55,915 nt of DNA from CAYPKW01 sp964411425 (lineage in GTDB: Bacteria > Pseudomonadota > Alphaproteobacteria > Dongiales > Dongiaceae). Shown one piece after another: positions 25,325 through 33,281 of this stretch; position 1 is the stretch's first letter, and each line of letters starts with the position of its first letter. The stretch is taken from positions 1-55,915 of the forward strand of contig CAYPKW010000012.1 of the NCBI GenBank assembly GCA_964411425.1, read 5' to 3'. Both the position numbers and the translations under genes were made by a program. The notes under the pieces were generated by a model. It did no database searches. It had not been told where the DNA came from and worked only from the letters and a program-made list of their open reading frames with translations.

Positions 25325-26142
25325 ACGGAGGTCACATAGGCCCGGCGCACTACCTCCGGTGCCTCAACGGCATCGTGCTGCGCGAGGCCTTGCGGTTCGT
25401 GCAGCAGCGCGGGCGGTTCGTCGCCGCCCTGGTGCGGCCGCTGGTATGGCTGTTCATCTTCGCCGCCGGTTTCCGTTCGGTGCTCGGCGTTTCGATCGTG
25501 CCGCCCTACGATACCTACATCGTCTACGAGGTCTACATCGCGCCTGGCCTGGTGACGATGATCCTGCTGTTCAACGGCATGCAGAGCTCGCTGTCGATGG
25601 TCTACGACCGCGAGATGGGGAGCATGAAGACGCTGCTGGTGAGCCCGCTGCCGCGCTGGTACCTGCTCTGCTGCAAGCTGCTGGCGGGGGTGAGCGTGTC
25701 CGTCGTCCAGGCATACGTATTCCTGGGGATCGCGTGGTTGTGGGGGGTCGAGGCCCCCGCCGAAGGTTATCTGACGGTGCTGCCCGCGCTCGTGCTCGGC
25801 GGCCTGATGCTGGGGTCGCTCGGTCTCCTCTTGTCGTCGGCGATCAAGCAGCTCGAAAACTTCGCCGGGGTGATGAATTTCGTGATTTTCCCAATGTTCT
25901 TCGCCTCCTCGGCGCTGTACCCGCTATGGCGGGTCAAGGAGGCGAGCGTTTTCCTCTACCAAGTCTGCGCCTTCAATCCGTTCACCCACGCGGCCGAGCT
26001 GGTTCGCTTCGCGCTGTACGGCCAACTCAACCTGGAGGCGCTTGCCTGGGTCGGCGGTTTTCTTGCGATATTTCTGGGTCTTGCGATCTATGGTTACGAT
26101 CCAGCTCGAGGGTTGATCGCGCGCCGGGAGGCGCCGGGCTGA
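25321..26142 (+). CDS. ABC-2 type permease, PedC-like
   Basis: A 273-residue membrane protein with about six hydrophobic segments, among them LVRPLVWLFIFAAGF and VLPALVLGGLMLGSLGLLL, and the ABC-2 stretch YDREMGSMKTLLVSPLPRW (first 19 residues shown). It forms the channel for the ATPase encoded by the overlapping upstream gene. In related clusters this pair accompanies a PQQ alcohol dehydrogenase, a propeller protein and a binding protein; all of these are found within the next 7 kb here. Confidence 0.87.
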   Translation: MNGGHIGPAHYLRCLNGIVLREALRFVQQRGRFVAALVRPLVWLFIFAAGFRSVLGVSIVPPYDTYIVYEVYIAPGLVTMILLFNGMQSSLSMVYDREMGSMKTLLVSPLPRWYLLCCKLLAGVSVSVVQAYVFLGIAWLWGVEAPAEGYLTVLPALVLGGLMLGSLGLLLSSAIKQLENFAGVMNFVIFPMFFASSALYPLWRVKEASVFLYQVCAFNPFTHAAELVRFALYGQLNLEALAWVGGFLAIFLGLAIYGYDPARGLIARREAPG

Positions 26143-26172
26143 TAGCTCGCCGCGACACCTTAGGATTTCGTG

Positions 26173-26201
26173 TTGCCGCGCGCGGGCATTGCCGCTATAT
26201 G
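26173..26201 (+). promoter_or_regulatory. Candidate sigma-70-type promoter for pqqA
   Basis: TTGCCG at 26173-26178 and TATATG at 26196-26201 are separated by 17 bases, each matching four of six consensus positions, and lie about 38 bases before the pqqA start. This is the only good box pair in the interval after the permease gene. It is a prediction by eye. Confidence 0.35.
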
Positions 26202-26238
26202 GTTTCCCGTGGCGCTCGTGCCGAACCGGAGGGGACGA

Positions 26239-26316
26239 ATGTTCTGGAGCAAACCCAAGATCGTCGAGATTTGCGTGGGCCTCGAAATCAACTCGTACGC
26301 CTGCGCCAAGCTGTAG
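26239..26316 (+). CDS. pqqA: Pyrroloquinoline quinone precursor peptide PqqA
   Basis: A 25-residue peptide, too short for most gene callers, beginning MFWSKPKIVEICVGLEINSY. It contains the Glu-x-x-x-Tyr pair (Glu16 and Tyr20) that PqqE crosslinks to form the PQQ backbone, within the VGLEINSY core, and resembles methylotroph PqqA peptides. GGAGGGG precedes the ATG. It stands between the ABC permease and two palindromic repeats. pqqB and pqqC are not downstream as they usually are; pqqD follows after 184 bp. Confidence 0.9.
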   Translation: MFWSKPKIVEICVGLEINSYACAKL

Positions 26317-26379
26317 ACGTCCGTAGCTGCCCCCGGCGAGAATTCCTGGGGTGGCGGAGGGGAGTAGCCGAGCCGGCCC

Positions 26380-26428
26380 CTAGAGCAAGATCGGATCGGA
26401 TGAATCCGAACCGTGAATCTTGCTCTAG
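26380..26428. repeat. Palindromic repeat with 12-bp arms (type A)
   Basis: CTAGAGCAAGAT at 26380-26391 is repeated as its complement at 26417-26428, enclosing GGATCGGAT-like sequence. Palindromes with AGAGCAAGAT arms are known to me as dispersed repeats in alphaproteobacterial genomes. It sits between pqqA and pqqD, where pqqB and pqqC would be expected. Confidence 0.75.
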
Positions 26429-26439
26429 TTCGATGGTGT

Positions 26440-26490
26440 GAGCATGATCTTATCGGAAAAGTGGCAGCCACTTTTCCGGATCATGCTCTA
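26440..26490. repeat. Palindromic repeat with nested 10- and 11-bp arms (type B)
   Basis: GAGCATGATC at 26440-26449 pairs with GATCATGCTC at 26479-26488, and inside it CGGAAAAGTGG (26454-26464) pairs with CCACTTTTCCG (26468-26478). This GAGCATGATC...GGAAAAGTGG element is a common dispersed palindrome in Hyphomicrobiales and relatives (recalled). It ends 10 bases before pqqD and may form a strong hairpin in any pqqA-pqqD message. Confidence 0.8.
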
Positions 26491-26500
26491 GGGCCGGCCG

Positions 26501-26788
26501 GTGAGTGAGCGCGTCGTCATCCAAGGGACGAGCGTGCTGCGGTTCGCGGCGCATGTGCGGCTGCGCTTCGACAAGCAGCGCGACCGATGGGTCGTGCTGG
26601 CGCCCGAGCGGGTCTTCGTCCCCGACCCGATCGCGCTTGAAATCCTGCAACGTTGCGACGGCGAGGCCACCGTCGAGGCCATCGCCGACGATCTGGCGCG
26701 AAAGTTCGCCGCGCCGCGCGAGGAAATTTTGCGCGACGTGAGCGGGCTGCTGCAGGACTTGGCCGACAAGGGCATGTTGACGCGATGA
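26501..26788 (+). CDS. pqqD: PQQ biosynthesis peptide chaperone PqqD
   Basis: A 95-residue winged-helix (RRE) protein, with the family segments FAAHVRLRFDKQRDRWVVL (first part), LAPERVFVPDPIALEIL and LLQDLADKGML. PqqD binds PqqA and presents it to the radical-SAM enzyme PqqE. GTG start at 26501, right after a palindromic repeat. The usual partners pqqB, pqqC and pqqE are absent from the window. After the overlapping ATGA at the end, where pqqE usually starts, only 18 codons (MTAARW...) remain before a stop, so pqqE may have been deleted. Confidence 0.9.
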   Translation: MSERVVIQGTSVLRFAAHVRLRFDKQRDRWVVLAPERVFVPDPIALEILQRCDGEATVEAIADDLARKFAAPREEILRDVSGLLQDLADKGMLTR

Positions 26789-26836
26789 CAGCGGCCCGCT
26801 GGCGCGCCGGTACCGGTCGAGGGGAAAGGACCTGCC

Positions 26837-27292
26837 ATGATTGAGAAAATCGACGCGCTGCACCGCGGTCTCAGGGGAATCGCCGACCGGCTCGGCGGGC
26901 TCCTGGTGGATGGCTTTCTTCTGCTGGCCCTGTTCGCGATCGGCGCCAGCATCGTGTGGTCGGCCATCTTCGCCTTCCTCGGCATGGTCGAGCAGGGTCA
27001 CGCCTCGCTCAAGGACATCCTGCTGCTGTTCATCTACCTCGAACTGGGCGTCATGGTCGGCATCTACTTCAAGACCAGCCACATGCCGGTCCGCTACCTG
27101 ATCTACGTGGCGATCACGGCCCTCACTCGCCTGATGATCGACAAGATCAGCGTCGAGCACGAACTGAGCTCTGGGCTCATCATCGTCGCCAGCGCGATCC
27201 TGCTGCTGGCACTCGCCGTGCTGGTGCTGCGCTACGGTTCGTACAAGTATCCGACCAACGGGCACGCGGAGACGGCGGGGGAAGCCCGCTGA
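26837..27292 (+). CDS. PsiE-like (phosphate-starvation-inducible E) membrane protein
   Basis: A 151-residue protein with four membrane segments (FLLLALFAIGASIVWSAIF, LLLFIYLELGVMVGIYF, VRYLIYVAITALTRLMI, and LIIVASAILLLALAVLVL) and the PsiE-family LELGVMVxxYFKxxHMPVRYLIY core. No function is established for the family. Its place between pqqD and an ankyrin gene in a PQQ cluster does not suggest phosphate control; it may serve the cluster's periplasmic enzymes (inference). Confidence 0.85.
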   Translation: MIEKIDALHRGLRGIADRLGGLLVDGFLLLALFAIGASIVWSAIFAFLGMVEQGHASLKDILLLFIYLELGVMVGIYFKTSHMPVRYLIYVAITALTRLMIDKISVEHELSSGLIIVASAILLLALAVLVLRYGSYKYPTNGHAETAGEAR

Positions 27293-27300
27293 GACCGGCG

Positions 27301-28227
27301 ATGGCGCGAGAGCATCGCGGGCGCGTGCTATTCGGCCTGGCCGCGGCGCTGGCGGCCGCGATTGCGCCGCCGGCGCTGGCCGAGGACAAGCTCGCCTGCG
27401 AGGAGGTCGAGGAACGCTACCTCCAGGGCCAGAGCCAGCAGAACGCGCGCACTCTCGACTTCCTGCTGTTCGACGCCGCCGAGCGCGGCTGCCTCGGGCT
27501 GGTCGAGCGGTTCATGGCACTTGGTGCCTCGGTGGCGGCGCGCGACAGCGCCGGCAATACCGGCCTGCTGGTCGCGGCGCGCATGGGCCATGCCCCGGTC
27601 GTGCTGTACCTGCTCGAACGCGGCGCCGACCTCGCGCATCGCAACCTGGCGGGCAGCACGGCGCTGCTCGAGGCGGTGAAGCACGACCGGAATCGCGCGG
27701 CGAAGGCGCTGCTGGCGGCCGGCGCCGAGGTCGGCGCCGCCGACCGCCACGGCGTGACGCCGCTCATCGCCGCGGTGTTCGAGGGCAACGCCGCGCTCGC
27801 GGACCTGCTGCTGGCGGCGGGCGGCGACCCCGAGGCGGCCGATGGCACCGGCAAGGGTCCGATCGTCTATGCGGCCGCCAGGGGATTCGCCCCGATGGTG
27901 GCGCGCCTGCTCGACGCCGGCGTCGACGTGAACCGGACCTACGGCAACGAGCTTACCGCCCTCATGTGGGCGGCCGGACATGCCAACGACGCGCCGGTGG
28001 CCGAAGGGTTGGCGACGGTGGAGCTGCTGCTGGAGCGCGGCGCCAGCCTCGACCTCAAGGACAACCGCGGCCGCAGCGCGCTGATGATCGCGGCCGAACG
28101 CGGACACGCCCGGATCGTCAAGCGGCTCGTCGAGGCCGGTGCCGACCGCAACGCCCGCGACCGCGACGGCAAGACCGCGCTTGAGCTTGCCGCCGACGCG
28201 GCGGTCGCCGCCGCGCTGGATCCCTAG
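27301..28227 (+). CDS. Periplasmic ankyrin-repeat protein
   Basis: A 308-residue protein. An N-terminal signal peptide ends PALA-EDK, two cysteines follow (LACEEVEE, ERGCLGLVE), and about seven ankyrin repeats run from residue 55 to the end, such as AGNTGLLVAARMGHAPVVLY and RGRSALMIAAERGHARIVK. Ankyrin proteins occur in PQQ alcohol or methanol dehydrogenase clusters and are thought to mediate protein contacts in the periplasm. It begins nine bases after the PsiE-like gene. Confidence 0.9.
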   Translation: MAREHRGRVLFGLAAALAAAIAPPALAEDKLACEEVEERYLQGQSQQNARTLDFLLFDAAERGCLGLVERFMALGASVAARDSAGNTGLLVAARMGHAPVVLYLLERGADLAHRNLAGSTALLEAVKHDRNRAAKALLAAGAEVGAADRHGVTPLIAAVFEGNAALADLLLAAGGDPEAADGTGKGPIVYAAARGFAPMVARLLDAGVDVNRTYGNELTALMWAAGHANDAPVAEGLATVELLLERGASLDLKDNRGRSALMIAAERGHARIVKRLVEAGADRNARDRDGKTALELAADAAVAAALDP

Positions 28228-28255
28228 CAGGCCGCAGATGGACCTGAATCGATTG

Positions 28256-28301
28256 CCTCATGGTTCGAGACGGCCGCTGGCACGGCCTCCTCACCATGAG
28301 G
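28256..28301. repeat. REP-like palindrome
   Basis: CCTCATGG at 28256-28263 pairs with CCATGAGG at 28294-28301, with an inner stem GCCG/CGGC. It is a member of the class of GC palindromes with CCTCA...TGAGG ends and TTCGAGACG cores repeated at 28326, 33315 and 33382. It follows the ankyrin gene and precedes the end of the convergent cytochrome gene. Confidence 0.7.
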
Positions 28302-28325
28302 AATAATCAACGACATCAACGCGTT

Positions 28326-28372
28326 GCCTCATCATGAGGAGCGCCCATCAGGGCGCGTCTCGAAGGAGAGGC
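28326..28372. repeat. REP-like palindrome
   Basis: The sequence runs GCCTCATCATGAGGA, inner stem GCGCCC-ATCA-GGGCGC at 28341-28356, then GTCTCGAAGGAGAGGC. It is the same class as the copies at 33.3 kb and may act as a bidirectional terminator-like hairpin between convergent genes. Confidence 0.75.
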
Positions 28373-28406
28373 AGCGCGTTCCCGGGTCTATCAGCGGTTT
28401 GCCGGG

Positions 28407-28976
28407 CTATTTCGTCGCGAGGTAGTGGGCGAGGGCGATCAGATCGGCGTCTTCGAAAGTGGCGAACAGGCTAGCCTTCGCCGGCGCGTTGAGGCGGACC
28501 TTGTTCTTGAACTCCAGCATCGTGCGCTCGAGGTAGGCCGGCTGCTGGCCCGCGACCCTGGGCGTGTCGGTGTCGTTGCCGCGGTAGCTGCCGAGATGAC
28601 ATTCGGTGCAGATGCCCGCGGTGCCCGCGCGTTCGGCCCGGAACGCATCGGCGTCCGACGCGGCGGGTAGGCCCAATGCGGGCCACGGCTGCTTCGAGAA
28701 ATACTGGGCCAGCGCCTTCATCTCGTCCCTGGTAAGGTCGGCGGCGATGGCGCTCATGATGTCGTTGGCGCGCCGGCCGGCGTTGTAGTCCTTCAGTTGG
28801 ACGTAAAGGTAGTAGTAGGCCTGCCCCCAGATGATGGGGGTGTCCTTCTCCTGCGGGACGCCGGCCTCGCCGTGGCAGGTCTGGCACAGTTCGAGCCGCT
28901 CCGTGACGTCCTGGGCGGCGGCCGGGGCCGCCGCAGCGCAAGCGAGCCAACAGGCGCCGACAATCCACCGTGTCAT
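28407..28976 (-). CDS. Dihaem c-type cytochrome
   Basis: A 189-residue periplasmic cytochrome. The signal peptide ends AAA-QDV and two haem-binding motifs are visible: CQTCH at residues 31-35 and CTECH at 123-127, each in a cytochrome c fold with downstream Met-containing segments. It lies downstream of the PQQ dehydrogenase gene on the same strand after a hairpin, and is the likely electron acceptor of that enzyme. Confidence 0.93.
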   Translation of the reverse strand: MTRWIVGACWLACAAAAPAAAQDVTERLELCQTCHGEAGVPQEKDTPIIWGQAYYYLYVQLKDYNAGRRANDIMSAIAADLTRDEMKALAQYFSKQPWPALGLPAASDADAFRAERAGTAGICTECHLGSYRGNDTDTPRVAGQQPAYLERTMLEFKNKVRLNAPAKASLFATFEDADLIALAHYLATK

Positions 28977-29006
28977 TGCAGGCTCTAGCAGGCTGGAGGA
29001 AGAGAG

Positions 29007-29032
29007 GGGGTGGAGCCCTTCGGCTCCACCCC
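29007..29032 (-). repeat. Intercistronic 11-bp hairpin
   Basis: GGGGTGGAGCC and GGCTCCACCCC flank a CTTC loop, ten bases after the PQQ dehydrogenase stop and 30 bases before the cytochrome start. There is no T-run. It may be an attenuator or a 3'-end stabiliser that keeps dehydrogenase mRNA in excess over cytochrome mRNA (inference). Confidence 0.75.
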
Positions 29033-29042
29033 AGGAGCGAAG

Positions 29043-30752
29043 CTACTTGCCCAACGTAAAGGCGATGATGTCGTTACCGCGCTTGAAGTTGAGCTGAGTG
29101 TTGCCGCCCGCCGCGACCACGATGTACTGCTGGCCGTCCACGGTGTAGGAAGCCGGCGGCGCATTCACGCCGGCGCCGGCCTGGAACTGCCACAGCACGC
29201 TGCCGGTCTCGGAGTCATAGGCCTTGAAGGCGCCGTTGCCTTCGCCGGTGAAGACGACGCCGCCGGCCGTGGCCAGGATGCCGCCGATCATCGGCTGCTC
29301 GGTCTTGACCTGCCACGCGATCTTGCCGGTGTCGTAATCGACCGCCGTGACGTTGCCCCACTGCTCCTCGGTCGCGATCACCTTGAAGGCGCCGCCCAGC
29401 CACAGCTTGCCATCTGGATAGGGCGAGCTCTCGACGTGGTAGGTCATCGGCTGGTGCAGGTTGATCGCATAGGCGAGGCGCAGGTTGGGATCGACCGCCA
29501 AGGGCGACCATTCGACGCCGCCGTTGGCGCCGGGCAGCATCCGCGCGCCCTCCGCCGTGGGCAGCACCCACATGTTCTCCTGCGGCACCATCGCCTCGGA
29601 GAAGCGGATCAGGCTGCAATCGTCCCGGTTATTCACGTAGATGTGGCCGGTCTTGCCGCCGTGCAGCACGCCGGGAACCGAGTTGCCGTCCTTGTCCGCC
29701 ACGTCGACCAGAACCGGCGGGCTCACCGCGTCGAGGTCCCATACGTCGTGCGCGATGTACTGGAAGTGGCAAGCATACTGCCCGGTGTCGAGATCGACCG
29801 AGACCAGCGAGTCCGTGTACAGGTTGTCGCCCGGACGGATCGAGCCGTCGAGGTCCGGCGAGGGGTTGCCGGCGACGAAGTAGATGCGGTTCGTCGCCAG
29901 ATCGACCGCCGGGTTCTGCCACACGCCGCCGCCGAGGGTCTTGTAAGGATCGCCCAGCTTGTCGAGCGCCTGCTTCTCGGCCGCGATGTCGCGCAGCATG
30001 TCGCGCCCCGTCGCGTCGTGCGTCGCCCAGACGCCGACGGAGTTCTCGGGGATGGTGTTGAAAGTCCACAGCAGATTGCCGCTGTTGGCGTCGTAGGCCT
30101 TGACGAAGCCGCGGATGCCGTACTCGCCGCCGTTGGTGCCGATCAGGATCTTGCCGTTGACCGCGGTCGGCGCCATGGTCTCGCTGTAGCCGGCCTCTGG
30201 ATCGGCGATCTGCTGTTCCCACACGACCTTGCCGGTCCTGGAGTCGAGCGCCACCAGCTTGGCGTCGAGCGTGCCGAGATAGACCTTGTCGCCGTATACG
30301 GCCACGCCGCGATTGTTCGGGCCGCAGCAATAGGTGGCGACCGGCCCCATGGCGTGCTTGTAGTGCCAGAGCTGCTCGCCGGTGCGCGCATCGAGCGCGT
30401 AGACGTGGCTGAAGGCGGTGGTGACGTACATCACGCCGTTGACCACGATCGGCGTCGTCTCCATCGTCTCCACGACCTCGGTCTGGAAGATCCAGGCCGG
30501 GCGTAGCTTGTGGACGTTGCCGGCGTTGATCTGACGCGACGGGTAGTACCGCGTCTGTTCATAGTTGCCGTTCGTATGCAGGAAGTTGTTGCCGTCGCTG
30601 GCGGCCCGATTCATCATATCCTGCGTCACGGCGAGCATGTCGCCGTACAGCGTCTCCTGGGCGCGCAAGGAGCCGCCGGCGAGCGCACCCAGCGCCAGCA
30701 CGGCGACCGCCGCTGCGACGCCCGAGCAATAGTTCGACCGCCTACTCATCAT
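29043..30752 (-). CDS. PQQ-dependent alcohol dehydrogenase with lanthanide-type Asp-x-Asp motif
   Basis: A 569-residue periplasmic quinoprotein with an eight-bladed propeller. The signal peptide ends LRA-QET, the adjacent cysteines Cys142-Cys143 (ATYCCGPN) form the disulfide ring over PQQ, and the metal ligands are Glu210 (NGGEYG), Asn296 (AGNPSP) and the catalytic Asp339. Two residues on, Asp341 (WDLD) fills the position that is Asp in lanthanide-dependent XoxF/PedH and usually Ala, Ser or Thr in calcium enzymes. GGGGAGG precedes ATG codons at 30752 and 30749. It is divergent from the propeller-protein gene and upstream of its cytochrome. Confidence 0.93.
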   Translation of the reverse strand: MMSRRSNYCSGVAAAVAVLALGALAGGSLRAQETLYGDMLAVTQDMMNRAASDGNNFLHTNGNYEQTRYYPSRQINAGNVHKLRPAWIFQTEVVETMETTPIVVNGVMYVTTAFSHVYALDARTGEQLWHYKHAMGPVATYCCGPNNRGVAVYGDKVYLGTLDAKLVALDSRTGKVVWEQQIADPEAGYSETMAPTAVNGKILIGTNGGEYGIRGFVKAYDANSGNLLWTFNTIPENSVGVWATHDATGRDMLRDIAAEKQALDKLGDPYKTLGGGVWQNPAVDLATNRIYFVAGNPSPDLDGSIRPGDNLYTDSLVSVDLDTGQYACHFQYIAHDVWDLDAVSPPVLVDVADKDGNSVPGVLHGGKTGHIYVNNRDDCSLIRFSEAMVPQENMWVLPTAEGARMLPGANGGVEWSPLAVDPNLRLAYAINLHQPMTYHVESSPYPDGKLWLGGAFKVIATEEQWGNVTAVDYDTGKIAWQVKTEQPMIGGILATAGGVVFTGEGNGAFKAYDSETGSVLWQFQAGAGVNAPPASYTVDGQQYIVVAAGGNTQLNFKRGNDIIAFTLGK

Positions 30753-30956
30753 CGATCCTCCCCTGAACATGTTAAGTCGCCGCCGCCAAGCGACGGTCCG
30801 TCGCTTCCCGCTGCGCTGCGAGTAGCCGCCGAAAATAGCCCATTCCACGGTCGGAATCCACCTGGAAATTTGACCGCCTCGCGCTCCGGCGGCGCGCTCG
30901 CCGACGGTCGGGCGGGGCTTGCCGCGCGATCCCGAATGGGATAGCGACATCCTTCG

Positions 30957-31940
30957 ATGTGGACGCCCTTCGCCCGCGCCATCCATGCCGCCTTCGCCGC
31001 CCTCTGGTGGAGCGCGAGTGCCACGGCCGGGGGGACCGGCCTCGTCTTCGTCAGCAACGAGAAGAGCAGCACCATCACGGTCCTCGACGCCCAGCATGCG
31101 GTCGTCAAGACGTTCGCGACCTGCGCTCGCCCGCGCGGCATGCATTTCAACAAGGATCGCACCGCCTTCTTCGTCGGCTGCGCCGACGATTCCACGATCG
31201 CGCTGTACGACGCGGCGACGCAGGAGCTGGTCGGCCGGATCAGCCCCGTGGCCGAGCCGGAGACCTTCGACCTGCACCCGGACGGCCGGCGCCTCTACGT
31301 GTCGAACGAGGAGGATGCGACGGCGACGGTGTTCGATGTCGAGACCGGCGAGCTCATCGCCGAGTTCGACACCGGCGAGGAGCCTGAGGGTGTGCAGGTC
31401 ACCCCCGACGGCCGGTACGTGTTCGTTGCCTCGGAAGCCGCCAACCTGGTGCACGTCATCGACACGGCGGCGGGCGAGGTCGTCAAGGACATCCTGGTCG
31501 GCACGCGGCCGCGGCGCTTCGCGCTGACTCCGGACGGAAAGGAGCTTTGGGTAACAGCCGAGCTCGCCGGGCTGGTGGACATCATCGATCTGGCGAGCCT
31601 CGCCGTCGTAGGCCACGTCCCGTTCCGCCCGACCGGCTTCCGCAAGGAGGAAGTGACGCCCGTCGACCTCGTCATCGACAAGGACGGCCGGCGCGCCTAT
31701 GTCGCGCTGGGCCACGCCAACCACGTTGCCGTCGTCGACGTGGCGAGCCGCGAGGTGCTGGACTACATCCTGGTCGGCAAGCGCCCTTGGGGCCTGGCGC
31801 TCACCGCCGACGAGAAGACGCTGTACGTCGCCAACGGCCTGTCGGACGACGTGTCGATCATCGATACCGAAAGCGGGCGCGTCATCACCTCGGTGCCGGT
31901 CGGGCTGGTGCCCTACGGGGTGCTGATCGATGATCGCTAG
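30957..31940 (+). CDS. PQQ-dependent catabolism-associated beta-propeller protein (YVTN repeats)
   Basis: A 327-residue exported protein. The N-terminus is hydrophobic, ending around SATAGG, and is followed by seven YVTN-type blades such as RRLYVSNEEDATATVFDVETG (first 20 shown at most), RYVFVASEAANLVHVID and KTLYVANGLSDDVSIID. The family accompanies PQQ alcohol dehydrogenases and the linked ABC system; its molecular role is not known. It overlaps the next gene by 11 bp, so the two are coupled. Its promoter would be shared with the divergent dehydrogenase gene. Confidence 0.9.
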   Translation: MWTPFARAIHAAFAALWWSASATAGGTGLVFVSNEKSSTITVLDAQHAVVKTFATCARPRGMHFNKDRTAFFVGCADDSTIALYDAATQELVGRISPVAEPETFDLHPDGRRLYVSNEEDATATVFDVETGELIAEFDTGEEPEGVQVTPDGRYVFVASEAANLVHVIDTAAGEVVKDILVGTRPRRFALTPDGKELWVTAELAGLVDIIDLASLAVVGHVPFRPTGFRKEEVTPVDLVIDKDGRRAYVALGHANHVAVVDVASREVLDYILVGKRPWGLALTADEKTLYVANGLSDDVSIIDTESGRVITSVPVGLVPYGVLIDDR

Positions 31941-33114
31941 GGCGTTGCTGCGGTCGCTCTGGCTCCTCGCCGTGCTGCTGCCGGCGCCAGCAACGGCCGA
32001 CGAGGCTTTCGTCTTCGCCTACCTCACGCGCGAGGGCGATGCGTACTACAAGCCGCACCGCGCCTACACCGGCCTCACCTTGCGCGATCACCGGCCCGCC
32101 GTCGACGGGGCGCGTCTCGCCATCAAGGACAGCCGCATCATCGGCCGCGCGCTGGGCGTCGGGTTCGAGCTCGTCGAGCACGAGCTTGCCGCCGGCGAGG
32201 ACGCGGTCGCGGCGATCCGGAAGATCGAGGGCGAGCGCGGGGCGCGCGCCTTCGTGCTCGATCTGCCCTTGGAGGACGTGCGCGCGGCAGCAAGGGCGCT
32301 TGGCCCCGAGGGGCCGCTGCTGTTCAATCCGCGCCACCGCGACGACGGGCTGCGGCAGGACGACTGCTCGCCGGCGCTGTTCCATACCATTCCCAGCGAC
32401 GCCATGCTGATGGACGCGCTGGCGCAGTTCGCCAAAGAGAGGGGCTGGACGCGCATCCTGCTGCTCGAAGGGCCGGCTGGCGCGGACCGGACGGCGAGCG
32501 ACGCGTTCCAGGCCGCCGCCCGGAAATTCGGCCTCAAGATCGTGGACGTGCGGCGCTTCGTCCTCAGCAACGACCCGAGGGTGCGCGACCAGACCAACAT
32601 CGCGCTGCTGACGGGCGAGGGGGCCTACGACCTCGTCTTCCTCGCCGACGCCGAGGGCGAGTTCGGCCGCTACGTGCCCTACCAGACCTACGACGCCCGG
32701 CCCGTGATCGGCAGCGAGGGGCTGGGCGCGGGGGCGTGGCATTGGACCTGGGAACGGCACGGAGCGCCGCAACTTAACCAGCGGTTCGACAAGCTGGCGG
32801 GACGCCCGATGGCGGACGAGGATTGGGCGGCCTGGGCGGCGGTGCGCTCGGTGGTCGAGGCGGTCGCGCGCGCGAAGTCGACCGACGTCCCGACGCTCAA
32901 GGCGCTGCTCGGCTCCGGAGAGTTCACCTTCGATCTCTACAAGGGCACCCCCGGAAGCTACCGGCCCTGGGACCGCCAGTTGCGCCAGCCGGTTCTGCTG
33001 CACACGCACAACGCGGTCATCGCGCGCGCCCCCATCGGCGGCTTCCTGCATGCCCGCAACAATCTCGACACGCTGGGAACCGACGAGCCGGAATCGCGCT
33101 GCCGGCTGCGCTAG
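31930..33114 (+). CDS. ABC transporter substrate-binding protein, PQQ-alcohol system (PedB-like)
   Basis: A 394-residue periplasmic binding protein. The signal peptide ends ATA-DEA and two alpha/beta lobes follow (VFAYLTREGDAYYKPHRAYTG shortened: TREGDAYYKPHRAYTG; LPLEDVRAAARAL; RILLLEGPAGADR; LVFLADAEGEFGRYVPYQTY). The pattern is that of binding proteins of the branched-chain type that accompany PQQ alcohol dehydrogenases. Its ATPase and permease are probably those at 24551-26142, although five genes lie between. Confidence 0.88.
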   Translation: MIARALLRSLWLLAVLLPAPATADEAFVFAYLTREGDAYYKPHRAYTGLTLRDHRPAVDGARLAIKDSRIIGRALGVGFELVEHELAAGEDAVAAIRKIEGERGARAFVLDLPLEDVRAAARALGPEGPLLFNPRHRDDGLRQDDCSPALFHTIPSDAMLMDALAQFAKERGWTRILLLEGPAGADRTASDAFQAAARKFGLKIVDVRRFVLSNDPRVRDQTNIALLTGEGAYDLVFLADAEGEFGRYVPYQTYDARPVIGSEGLGAGAWHWTWERHGAPQLNQRFDKLAGRPMADEDWAAWAAVRSVVEAVARAKSTDVPTLKALLGSGEFTFDLYKGTPGSYRPWDRQLRQPVLLHTHNAVIARAPIGGFLHARNNLDTLGTDEPESRCRLR

Positions 33115-33119
33115 CCCCG

Positions 33120-33248
33120 CTACAGGCGGACGTTGCCGGTGGCGGTCTGGTGCGCTTCCTCGGACGGCTCGTTCACCTTGTCGATCAGCACGATCGCCAT
33201 CACGACGATGACGACGCAGACGGCGATCGCGGCAAGAAATTCCTTCAT
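33120..33248 (-). CDS. Small single-pass membrane protein (42 aa)
   Basis: A 42-codon frame from ATG at 33248, with GGAG nine bases upstream. It has one membrane segment (AAIAVCVVIVVMAIVLID) and a short polar tail ending QTATGNVRL. Similar short proteins with a basic start, one helix and a tail ending SSxRL/NVRL are frequent in alphaproteobacteria (recalled). It faces the end of the binding-protein gene and is separated from the formate region by a repeat element. Function unknown. Confidence 0.6.
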   Translation of the reverse strand: MKEFLAAIAVCVVIVVMAIVLIDKVNEPSEEAHQTATGNVRL

Positions 33249-33281
33249 CGGACGATGCTCCACGGTCGTTGCGCTAATCCG

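Noticed and set aside
26317..26500. A hidden pqqB or pqqC between pqqA and pqqD
   Set aside because: The 184 bp consists of a short spacer and two palindromes; no frame resembles either protein.
29010..30506. Plus-strand open frame of 498 codons opposite the PQQ dehydrogenase
   Set aside because: Shadow of the real gene; no conserved motif and no ribosome site.
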